This document shows positions 1-5,319 of a stretch of 5,319 bases of DNA, piece after piece. Positions within the stretch are counted from its first letter, which is position 1. Each line of letters opens with the position of its first letter. Made by a program: the position numbers and the translations under genes. The notes beneath the pieces were generated by a model. The model searched no databases, was not told where the DNA came from, and saw only the letters and a list, made by a program, of their open reading frames with translations. The DNA is from Candidatus Magasanikiibacteriota bacterium (GTDB lineage: Bacteria; Patescibacteriota; Patescibacteriia; Magasanikbacterales; UBA10003): NCBI GenBank assembly GCA_026396495.1, contig JAPLWR010000114.1, positions 1-5,319 of the forward strand, written 5' to 3'.

Positions 1-896
1 AAACCAAAAACAAAAAATAAAAAAATTTCTGGTTGGGGTGTGTGCATGATGTTTTCCATCAGCCTTTTAGACATTATTTGATCTGTTTTAACAAGGAGAA
101 AGTAGTATAAGATAACCGGGATAAAAAAAATGTTGTATAAGGCTGTATACCAAAAAATGAATGGATGGTTTTTTTTGTATTTAACTAATAAAAAAATTAA
201 GGTTAGGGGTATTAAGAGAGCTAAATAAAAAGTGTGAAATTGGACTAAAATGGCGCCCAGGAACCCACCCCAAATAATCTTTTTGTAATTTTTAGTTTGA
301 ATTCCTAGAAGGTAGAAATATAAAGACCCGACCATTAAAATCCAAGAAGCAATAAAATGAGGCGAGGCATAAATACTAAAAAATGCGTAACCTTCTGGCC
401 ACCAAACTTCCGCTGGGTACATTGTGTTTTTTGTTGCTAGCAGGGCCATCCAACCACCTATACCCGAAGTAAAAAAGAAAATAGCTAAAGCTAGGTGTGT
501 TTTAAATTGTTTTTGGGCGTCATTAAGCCAAGCCCTGTCTAGGAATTTAAAAATGGTAAAGACAAAGATTGGGATTAGGATAATCCTGGCAAGATGAAAA
601 GCTAGGATAGGAGAAAGGGAAAAAAACTTGGCCATTAAACCTATAACTAACCAAAAAATATTTAAAAAAGGTTTATGGGCCTCAGAGGTAAAGACATCAT
701 TAAAAAGCCATCGGCCGCTTTTTACTTGTTCTATATAAGCATAATATACGTGACTATCATGAGGATTAAATAAACCATTACCTAAATAAACAGTGTTAGC
801 TGGTGCTATAGCCCAACCATATAAGTAGGGTATGGAAGAAATAATAATCAAAACAGCAGAGATTAAAAGAATTAATTTTTTAGTTTTTCTATCCAT
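1..896 (-). CDS. Polytopic membrane protein, probable GT-C-type glycosyltransferase; C-terminus beyond the left edge
   Basis: The frame opens with ATG at 896-894 and stays open for 298 codons to the window edge, so the C-terminus is missing. Seen: a short basic N-terminus (MDRKTKK), a first hydrophobic helix at about residues 8-30, then an outer-loop segment NPHDSHVYYAYIEQ (44-57) followed by GRWLFNDVFTSE (61-72). Several further hydrophobic helices follow, with WWPEGYAF (165-172), a Pro-His pair (179-180) and FHTFY (220-224). Family knowledge: an acidic residue in the first outer loop followed by many helices is the usual layout of GT-C enzymes that use lipid-linked sugars. The HD/DSH pattern here suits a metal or phosphate site (inference). 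The start lies 4 nt after the TAA of the preceding membrane-protein gene, so the two are probably cotranscribed and translationally coupled. No Shine-Dalgarno is visible. Substrate unknown. Sure that it is a gene, moderately sure of the fold. Confidence 0.8.
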   Translation of the reverse strand, partial: MDRKTKKLILLISAVLIIISSIPYLYGWAIAPANTVYLGNGLFNPHDSHVYYAYIEQVKSGRWLFNDVFTSEAHKPFLNIFWLVIGLMAKFFSLSPILAFHLARIILIPIFVFTIFKFLDRAWLNDAQKQFKTHLALAIFFFTSGIGGWMALLATKNTMYPAEVWWPEGYAFFSIYASPHFIASWILMVGSLYFYLLGIQTKNYKKIIWGGFLGAILVQFHTFYLALLIPLTLIFLLVKYKKNHPFIFWYTALYNIFFIPVILYYFLLVKTDQIMSKRLMENIMHTPQPEIFLFFVFG

Positions 897-900
897 AAAA

Positions 901-1890
901 TTAGTAAGATGAGTATATCTTAGCGTCTTTATCAGCAAAACGCAACTTAAAATTTTTATTTTTTCTAATAGCTGATAGAAGCTCTATCTCGCTATTTTTA
1001 ACTAAAATCCATTGGGCACCAAAATCTTTTTTAATTTTTTCTGCTAGATTTTGTCTTATTTTTCCTTGCCCAACGTCCTTCCATTCTTGGTATAATTCTT
1101 TATTTTTTAAGTAGAAGAAGGTGGGATCTAGGCCAATTATGTAAGTATTGTGGGTGTTGTGATAAAAAAGTATAGGCCAATCACCCCAGTTAACGTTAAA
1201 TACCATGCTACCCGCGGGAGTGTTATTTTTAAGCCAAAGACTAGCCTCTTGAAGATAGTTCCATTGGTAACGAGCTGTCATTTGTTCTTGTATTTTAAGA
1301 GTGTTTAGAATAAAAAAGAAAATAAAAACCGTAGCTAAATAAATAGTTAAAGCTGCGTTTATTTTTGTATTCTTTTTAAAATTTTTAAGAATTTTATTTT
1401 TTATGGAAAAATTAGCTGGCCAAAGAAGATTAAGCAAAAAGGCGCTGGCTAAAACAGCAAAGGGAGAAAAATATTCTACAAAACGTTGGGATTTAAGTGT
1501 CAAAAGACAAAGGATTCCCGAGAAAATAAATAGGGTAAAAATTTTAAGGAAGCGCTCTTTGATATTTTGAGATTCTATTTGTTGTTTATATTTGATCTTA
1601 TAAAGTAAAAAAACAAAAGACAAAATACCTAAAAGAAAAATAAATATATTATTAGCAAGTAGTTCTAAAGGGTCGTAGGGGTACCATTCCATGCCTACTT
1701 GTATTGTATTTTGGTAATTTACTAAACCGATCTGGATTATTTGTTGCCAATAAAATAATAAATTATGGGGGAAATATGGGTTGATAAGAAGACCTAAGCT
1801 TAGCCCTCCACCAATAGATAACATAGCCCGCCAGTTTATTTTCTTTTCTATTATTACCCCACTTACTAATTGACTAAAAAGTAGGATCAA
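901..1890 (-). CDS. C-terminal part of a frameshifted GT-C-like membrane glycosyltransferase
   Basis: Reads as 329 residues from a TTG at 1890, but the frame stays meaningful upstream of that codon (about 1905-1930: SFIYVWFYGGWSLLL). TTG is therefore unlikely to be the true start; this is the rest of the gene that begins at 2336. Seen: about five to seven hydrophobic helices, NPYFPHNLLFYWQQ (37-50), EWYPYDPLELL (68-78), KSQRFVEYFSPFAVL (133-147, just before a helix), and after the last helix (about 180-198) a soluble C-terminal domain with WGDWPILFYHN (235-245) and YIIGLDPTFFY (250-260). Inference: the WGDWP segment sits where oligosaccharyltransferases of the STT3 type carry WWDYG after their last helix, so it may be an acceptor-site analogue. 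This is not proof of OST activity. Ends with TAA at 903-901, 4 nt before the next gene. Confidence 0.72.
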   Translation of the reverse strand: MILLFSQLVSGVIIEKKINWRAMLSIGGGLSLGLLINPYFPHNLLFYWQQIIQIGLVNYQNTIQVGMEWYPYDPLELLANNIFIFLLGILSFVFLLYKIKYKQQIESQNIKERFLKIFTLFIFSGILCLLTLKSQRFVEYFSPFAVLASAFLLNLLWPANFSIKNKILKNFKKNTKINAALTIYLATVFIFFFILNTLKIQEQMTARYQWNYLQEASLWLKNNTPAGSMVFNVNWGDWPILFYHNTHNTYIIGLDPTFFYLKNKELYQEWKDVGQGKIRQNLAEKIKKDFGAQWILVKNSEIELLSAIRKNKNFKLRFADKDAKIYSSY

Positions 1891-2336
1891 GAGTAAACTC
1901 CAACCTCCGTAAAACCAAACATAAATGAAAGAGGTGAGAGAAAAATAAAAGGTGCAGAGGAGAGTAGAATTAAAGTGTAAAAAAGGGGAGATTTAATCTG
2001 CCATTTTTTAAGAAAAAAATAAAAAGTAATGAAAGTTAGAACGGCAAATAATGTGGTGGCGACTTTTCCTCCTAAAAGCGGAGGAAAAAATTTTACAAAA
2101 GGAATTAACAAGACATGATAAAGAAATTGGTGGTCAGTGAAGTTGGTGGTAAAGTCGGCAAATTTAATCCAAGGGAAGTTTTTAATAACTATATTTTCCT
2201 GCATTAAAACAGCCATCTTGATATGGTAAAAAGAGTCTGGATCTGGGTAAGTGGTAGACCATTGAAGAAAAATAAAATAAGATACTAAGCCAATAAGACA
2301 AACAAAAGGTAAGATAATTTTACGAGACAGGTTCAT
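1887..2336 (-). CDS. N-terminal part of the same frameshifted GT-C-like membrane glycosyltransferase
   Basis: ATG at 2336-2334; TGA at 1889-1887 after 149 codons. Seen: a basic N-terminus, one helix at about residues 7-25, then the outer-loop motif YPDPDSFYHIK (30-40). A second polar cluster TDHQFLYH (67-74) and hydrophobic helices at about 74-90, 93-110 and 117-133 follow. An Asp-rich motif in the first outer loop is the usual catalytic or metal site of GT-C glycosyltransferases (family knowledge). The last dozen residues (MFGFTEVGVYS) look unlike membrane protein, while the overlapping frame reads IYVWFYGGWSLLL, so the true product continues in that frame into the 901-1890 segment. Rejoined length would be about 478 residues (1436 nt, one base short of a whole number of codons). 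This could be a decayed gene or a one-base sequence error. A promoter lies just upstream. Confidence 0.7.
   Translation of the reverse strand: MNLSRKIILPFVCLIGLVSYFIFLQWSTTYPDPDSFYHIKMAVLMQENIVIKNFPWIKFADFTTNFTDHQFLYHVLLIPFVKFFPPLLGGKVATTLFAVLTFITFYFFLKKWQIKSPLFYTLILLSSAPFIFLSPLSFMFGFTEVGVYS
1905..1934 (-). other. Frameshift zone joining the two halves of the membrane glycosyltransferase
   Basis: Upstream of here the sensible protein is in the frame of the 2336 start (ending ...LSPLSF). Downstream it is in the frame of the 901 stop (IYVWFYGGW...). Two short homopolymers, AAA at 1923-1925 and AAA at 1928-1930 (plus strand), lie exactly at the switch. Adding one base to either run would give an uninterrupted reading of about 478 codons. 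The second frame is closed by a TAA near 1990, so the switch must lie between there and about 1910. Confidence 0.65.
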
Positions 2337-2345
2337 ATACCTATT

Positions 2346-2374
2346 AGTTTAGCAAAAAATAAGCTTATTCACAA
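2346..2374 (-). promoter_or_regulatory. Putative sigma-70-type promoter for the membrane glycosyltransferase pair
   Basis: On the minus strand TTGTGA (2374-2369) and TAAACT (2351-2346) are separated by 17 bases; each matches consensus at 4 of 6 positions. It lies just downstream of the tRNA-His terminator and just upstream of the ATG at 2336. The expected start of transcription would be about 2 to 4 nt before that ATG, implying a leaderless or near-leaderless mRNA. The spacer overlaps a perfect 12-bp palindrome (2358-2369, centred on AAGCTT) that might be an operator. AT-rich DNA yields such matches by chance, so this is tentative. Confidence 0.4.
2358..2369. repeat. Perfect 12-bp palindrome within the putative promoter spacer
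   Basis: AATAAGCTTATT is its own reverse complement. It overlaps the last base of the proposed -35 box and most of the spacer, a position where a dimeric repressor could act. Only six bases per arm, so chance is a real alternative. Confidence 0.3.
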
Positions 2375-2376
2375 AC

Positions 2377-2406
2377 AAAAAACACCTCTTTTAAGGGGGT
2401 GTTTTT
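2377..2406 (-). terminator. Intrinsic terminator after tRNA-His
   Basis: On the minus strand AAAAACACCCCCTT and AAAAGAGGTGTTTTTT form a stem of about 11 to 13 bp (five A-T pairs, then CACC/GGTG, with one or two G-T pairs) closed by a tiny loop, and the 3' arm ends in a run of T. It begins 2 nt after the CCA of the tRNA, so it should end the transcript carrying the PP-loop gene, the two ligases and the tRNA. The A/T-symmetric base means it might also work weakly on the plus strand, where no gene needs it. Confidence 0.85.
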
Positions 2407-2408
2407 GA

Positions 2409-2482
2409 TGGGGTGGCTAGAGGGAATCGAACCCTCGATAGCGGTACCACAAACCGCAGTTTTACCACTAAACTATAGCCAC
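2409..2482 (-). tRNA. tRNA-His (anticodon GTG)
   Basis: Full cloverleaf on the minus strand: 7-bp acceptor stem GTGGCTA/TAGCCAC (2482-2476 with 2419-2413), D-stem GTTT/AAAC with loop AGTGGTA, anticodon stem GCGGT/ACCGC with loop TTGTGGT (anticodon GTG), short variable region TATC, T-stem GAGGG/CCCTC with loop TTCGATT. Position 73 is C (2412), followed by an encoded CCA (2411-2409). The base before the acceptor stem is G (2483), giving the G-1:C73 pair that is the hallmark of histidine tRNA, so G-1 is genome-encoded. It sits 13 nt downstream of a protein stop codon and 2 nt before a terminator, so it is probably cut from a longer mRNA by RNase P or has a promoter inside the ligase gene. Confidence 0.97.
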
Positions 2483-2494
2483 CATGGTAGTGGC
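2478..2494 (-). repeat. Inverted repeat spanning the tRNA-His leader and acceptor 5' strand
   Basis: GCCAC (2494-2490) in the 13-nt leader is complementary to GTGGC (2482-2478), bases 1-5 of the tRNA, with a 7-nt loop. The leader thus copies the 3' strand of the acceptor stem and could pair with the 5' strand before the tRNA is complete. It may affect RNase P processing, or be chance. Confidence 0.4.
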
Positions 2495-2495
2495 A

Positions 2496-3617
2496 TTATA
2501 CAAGCTTAAAAGCTTTTTGTCCAGAGAAAGACTCAATGAGCCAGTTAGTGGCTTTTTCTGGGGCTGGCTCTAAAACTGGAGAAACTGGTATGCCGTACCT
2601 TTCACAGGCTGCTTTAATAATTTTATGCATCATTTCCTCGTAAGTGTAGCCGGCGGTTCTGGCAGCTAAGGGAAAACGGGAATTTTCTTTAGGATCTGGC
2701 ATAATACCAGGAATTTGGTTTATTTCTAAGACATGAGGGCGGCCATCGGAGTCCATACGTACATCAATGCGACACCAATCCAAGATACCCAAAGCTTGTT
2801 TAGTTTTTAAGCAAAGTTTTTTAATTTGTAAGAATTTTTTGTAATCTAATTGAGCCGGACAGGCAATAGTTTTAAGGTTGCTTTCTGGGTTGTCTAAAAT
2901 CCATTTAACTTCATAAGAATCCATGGGGGCCAAGTTATTTGGTAGGTGATCAAAAAGAATTTCTACTGGTGGCAAAACCTCTACTGGGCTATTTCCAATT
3001 AAAGCTACTGTAAATTCACGTCCAGTTAAAAATTCTTCTACTAAGGCTGGTTGTTTGAACTTTTCTATCAATTCTGCCAATTTCTTGTAAAGTTCCATCT
3101 GATTGTTTACTAAACAATCATTAGTAATACCTTTGGAAGAGCCTTCTGACACCGGTTTAACAATTAAAGGAAAGTGCATTTTGCGGGATAACCTTTCATT
3201 TGGTTCATAAAAAAGTTGGAAACGGGGAGTGGGGATTTGATGATAAGACAAAACTTTTTTTGTATAAGCTTTATTTAAGCATAAAGCTTGGGCTAAAGGC
3301 TTGGAACCAACATAGGGAATATCCAAATTCTCAAGCATGGCGGGAATTTGGGCTTCTCTATCTTGATTGCGCAAGCCTTCGGCTACATTAAAAACCAAGT
3401 CCAGCTTATTTTTAAGACTTTTAAGTTTGGCGTAGGCTTCCTCGTTAGCTTCTATGCGGTATATTTCATGGCCTAATTTTCTTAAAGCATGAGCAATTCC
3501 ATTAATTGTGGAGGGCTCATCAAATTCAGCTTCAGCAATAGCTTGTTCGTCTGTTAAAGAGGGTTTTTTGTGGCGAACATTATAGACAAAAGCTAAATTA
3601 AGTTTTTTTGTTTCCAT
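2496..3617 (-). CDS. ATP-grasp ligase related to D-alanine-D-alanine ligase (second of a tandem pair)
   Basis: Likely an ATP-dependent carboxylate-amine ligase in the cytoplasm, joining two amino acids through an acyl-phosphate; 373 residues. Seen, in Ddl order: an N-terminal domain with AEFDEPSTING (30-40), FNVAEG (76-81) with R87-E88, and YVGS (102-105). Then the ATP-grasp core: VKPVSEGSSKGI (153-164, matching Ddl KPSREGSSxG), EEFLTGREFTVA (194-205), YEVKW (235-239, matching Ddl YEAKY), CPA (253-255), RIDVRMDSDG (283-292) and metal-binding LEINQIPG (297-304, E298 and N300). Odd points: FNVAEG replaces the Ddl HGxxGEDG segment, the loop after IPG is about four residues longer than in E. coli DdlB, and a tail of about 30 residues follows the Ddl core. 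ATG at 3617 lies 20 nt after the preceding ligase stop, so cotranscription is likely; no Shine-Dalgarno. Substrates are uncertain; true Ddl activity is possible. Confidence 0.85.
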   Translation of the reverse strand: METKKLNLAFVYNVRHKKPSLTDEQAIAEAEFDEPSTINGIAHALRKLGHEIYRIEANEEAYAKLKSLKNKLDLVFNVAEGLRNQDREAQIPAMLENLDIPYVGSKPLAQALCLNKAYTKKVLSYHQIPTPRFQLFYEPNERLSRKMHFPLIVKPVSEGSSKGITNDCLVNNQMELYKKLAELIEKFKQPALVEEFLTGREFTVALIGNSPVEVLPPVEILFDHLPNNLAPMDSYEVKWILDNPESNLKTIACPAQLDYKKFLQIKKLCLKTKQALGILDWCRIDVRMDSDGRPHVLEINQIPGIMPDPKENSRFPLAARTAGYTYEEMMHKIIKAACERYGIPVSPVLEPAPEKATNWLIESFSGQKAFKLV

Positions 3618-3637
3618 TTTTTTAAACCCGGGGGCGG

Positions 3638-4612
3638 TTATTTAGCGCGTTTCATGGCGCTTTGAATAATATGGTTAAAAACATCTTTGTGACTTAAACC
3701 TTGTTTAGCAGCGGAAAGGTATAAGCTAACTCCTTCATCTAAATAGGGGAGGCAATTTATTTCTAAAAAATAAATTTTACCATCGGGAGTCAAACGAAAA
3801 TCCATTCTTCCTAAATCGCGGCAGTTAAGACTTTTGATAACTTTTTGAGCAGCAACTTTAATTTGTTGTTTTAAATCATCTGTTAAATTGGCAATTTGAA
3901 TATCTACGCTATCGTAAAAATTATTTTTCATTTCATAGTCATAAATTTGATAGCGACGAGTTTTCAAAAATTCTGGATCTACTATATATTCTACTACATC
4001 TAGTATGGGGTCTACAAGGTTTTCAAGGAAAGGAACTGTAATATCTTTACCAAAAATGTATTCTTCCACTAAAATACCATCGGGATATTTTTTAAGTATA
4101 TCTGGCAAACGTTTCTGCAATGTTTCCAAATCTTCTATCACGCTATCTTGAGTTATGCCCTTTGACGATCCCTCATAATTAGGTTTAGCAATAATTGGAA
4201 AATGTAAATGAGATAAATCTGGAATAAATCCTGGATAAACCATCTCCGCTTGAGGAGTGGGAACGCCGTGTTTAGCTACTAATTGTTTGGTAAGATTTTT
4301 ATCCAGACTTAAAGCTAAAGTAAAAGGGTCTGATCCTGTGTATAATAAGCCTAATTCTTCAAAAATACCTGGCCAAAAAGATTCACGATATTTGCCTTTT
4401 GTGCCTTCGCTGGTATTAAAGATTAAATCTGGTTTGTAGTCTATTAAATCTTGGATAACCCCCACTAAAGGATGGGTTAAATCGATAAATTTTACTTGGT
4501 GACCCAATTCTTCCAGATTTTTGGTCATAAAATCTATGGTATCTTGAGAATCAAACTCAGCTTGTTCTTCTATCTCCTCGGTGCGTAGGTTAGATGTGAT
4601 AGCAATTTTCAT
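3638..4612 (-). CDS. ATP-grasp ligase related to D-alanine-D-alanine ligase (first of a tandem pair)
   Basis: A 324-residue paralogue of the downstream ligase, close in length to ordinary Ddl. Seen: AEFDSQDTID (18-27), FNTSEG (65-70) with R76-E77, YTGS (91-94), AKPNYEGSSKGI (142-153), EEYIFGKDITV (183-193), YDYEMK (224-229), GRMDFRL (268-274) and the metal-binding pair E284/N286 in LEINCLP. The catalytic core is intact, so it should be an active ATP-dependent ligase. Differences from Ddl and from its partner: no CPA segment before the RxD helix, Tyr instead of Gly after the LEINxxP proline, and FNxxEG instead of HGxxGEDG. The pair probably arose by duplication and then took on different substrates or successive steps (inference). 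The ATG at 4612 is 8 nt after tandem TAA-TAA stops of the PP-loop gene; no Shine-Dalgarno is evident, suggesting translational coupling. Exact product unknown; peptidoglycan or another small peptide is most likely. Confidence 0.85.
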   Translation of the reverse strand: MKIAITSNLRTEEIEEQAEFDSQDTIDFMTKNLEELGHQVKFIDLTHPLVGVIQDLIDYKPDLIFNTSEGTKGKYRESFWPGIFEELGLLYTGSDPFTLALSLDKNLTKQLVAKHGVPTPQAEMVYPGFIPDLSHLHFPIIAKPNYEGSSKGITQDSVIEDLETLQKRLPDILKKYPDGILVEEYIFGKDITVPFLENLVDPILDVVEYIVDPEFLKTRRYQIYDYEMKNNFYDSVDIQIANLTDDLKQQIKVAAQKVIKSLNCRDLGRMDFRLTPDGKIYFLEINCLPYLDEGVSLYLSAAKQGLSHKDVFNHIIQSAMKRAK

Positions 4613-4623
4613 AAAATAACTTA

Positions 4624-5319
4624 TTATTGTAGGGGTTGTAATTCTTGTTTATAAATATTGATAATTTTTTCTCTGTATTCTTCAGGAATCATTTCGGCAG
4701 AATGAACCCCAAAAAAACGCCGACGTAACTTTTTTTCTTTTTTAAGAGCTTCTACTAAAAATTTCCTTTTAAACTCTTCCATTAATGGACCTCTAGCTCC
4801 ACGCCTCATGGCCATTAAAAAGGAAAACATTTGTTCTTCTCTGGCATTGGGCACAACTTCTGAAACAACTTTTAGTCTTTTATTGAAAATGACAAAATGG
4901 CGGCGGTATTTTTTTTCAAACATGTTAGCTTTGAGGCCCAAATTACGAGGGTCATAGCCTAGAGCTTGGCCATAAAGATAGGTCCAGGCACAAGTAATAC
5001 AATTACAGCACCCTTTTTCATTCATGATTTTTTGAGAAGTGCAGGACATTAAATATTTGAATAAATAAGGATAACGGTGGTTAATAATCTGCATCTCGGC
5101 GATGTTAAACAGCGGCTTGATTATGCTTACAACCTTAATATTGCCTTCAGTTAGCATATTTAGGTACTTGTTTTCCCCTCGCATATAACCAGTAGACTGA
5201 TCGCCAGAGGGGTAGGCTTTAAAATTCTCCCCATCAATGTAGTAATCGTCTAAGTTTTTTTCATTACCAAACATGATATATTTAGAACGATAATGATAAG
5301 CAATGGGGGTTAATTCCAA
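4624..5319 (-). CDS. PP-loop ATP pyrophosphatase superfamily protein, MurL/QueC-like; N-terminus beyond the right edge
   Basis: Open to the window edge (231 codons visible). The first codon here, TTG, is an internal Leu rather than a shown start. The PP-loop SGGxDS motif would lie outside the window. Seen: YIMFGNEKNLDD (14-25), IIKPLFNIAE (66-75), then C93 and a C104-x2-C107-x2-C110 cluster (with extra C105), which matches the zinc-binding CGxCxxC plus upstream Cys of QueC-type enzymes. The order FGNE, (L/I)(R/K)PLxxxAE, SC, CCxCxxCA and a later EVVPNAREEQ resembles, from memory, MurL, the ATP-dependent epimerase of UDP-MurNAc-L-Ala-L-Glu. A highly basic segment (184-202) follows. Ends with tandem stops TAA-TAA, 8 nt before a Ddl-like ligase, which fits a wall-precursor role. 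It could instead be another QueC-family adenylating enzyme. PP-loop membership likely, MurL function tentative. Confidence 0.62.
   Translation of the reverse strand: MELTPIAYHYRSKYIMFGNEKNLDDYYIDGENFKAYPSGDQSTGYMRGENKYLNMLTEGNIKVVSIIKPLFNIAEMQIINHRYPYLFKYLMSCTSQKIMNEKGCCNCITCAWTYLYGQALGYDPRNLGLKANMFEKKYRRHFVIFNKRLKVVSEVVPNAREEQMFSFLMAMRRGARGPLMEEFKRKFLVEALKKEKKLRRRFFGVHSAEMIPEEYREKIINIYKQELQPLQ

Noticed and set aside
1..240. Poly-A/T-rich plus-strand sequence as an intergenic or origin-like region
   Set aside because: The minus strand reads as a continuous membrane protein through this whole stretch.
1887..1889. TGA recoded as Gly or Trp, as in some CPR lineages
   Set aside because: Reading through gives only a few residues before a TAG, and Trp is encoded by TGG throughout.
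1887..1890. TTG at 1890 overlapping the TGA at 1889-1887 as a genuine translationally coupled start of a second protein
   Set aside because: Family-like sequence continues upstream of the TTG in its own frame (SFIYVWFYGGWSLLL), so a frameshift explains the arrangement better than two separate genes.
3200..3391. Plus-strand open frame of 63 codons
   Set aside because: Lies wholly antisense to the ATP-grasp ligase at 2496-3617, whose conserved motifs fix the coding strand; no recognisable protein features.
3627..3637. GC-rich stretch as a transcription terminator between the ligases
   Set aside because: The possible stem is only about 4 bp and, although T/A-rich sequence follows, there is no T run on the transcribed strand; it is A-rich before the ATG.
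4257..4439. Plus-strand open frame of 60 codons
   Set aside because: Antisense to the conserved part of the ligase at 3638-4612; shadow frame with no recognisable features.

Overview
The window is AT-rich, and every gene I can support lies on the minus strand. No single gene fixes the taxonomy. Three features fit a small-genome uncultivated bacterium of the Patescibacteria/CPR type or a similar lineage (inference): compact packing with 4 to 20 nt gaps, starts without a clear Shine-Dalgarno sequence, and lineage-typical multi-span membrane proteins. The genetic code looks standard, since TGG encodes Trp and reading through the one in-frame TGA gives nothing sensible.

Reading in the direction of transcription (right to left), the first block is 5319-2377. 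It starts with the C-terminal part of a PP-loop (N-type ATP pyrophosphatase) protein of the QueC/MurL kind, which enters the window already in progress. Two tandem, paralogous ATP-grasp ligases related to D-Ala-D-Ala ligase follow (3638-4612 and 2496-3617). A tRNA-His(GTG) sits 13 nt after the last stop codon, and a strong intrinsic terminator lies directly behind the tRNA. The spacing suggests one mixed mRNA/tRNA transcription unit. If the first protein is a MurL-like epimerase, the three enzymes could form a small peptide-building module, perhaps for a variant peptidoglycan stem peptide. This is a hypothesis: the ligases keep the Ddl catalytic core but differ from canonical Ddl where substrates bind.

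The second block (2376-1) begins with a plausible promoter that would give a nearly leaderless mRNA. It holds two polytopic membrane proteins that look like GT-C-fold glycosyltransferases. The first (2336-901) is split by a frameshift near 1905-1934 and may also lack an internal segment. The second (896-1) starts 4 nt after the first and runs off the left edge, with 298 codons visible.

There is no gene-free stretch over 300 bases. I saw no CRISPR array, insertion sequence or replication origin. Plus-strand reading frames are shadows of minus-strand genes.
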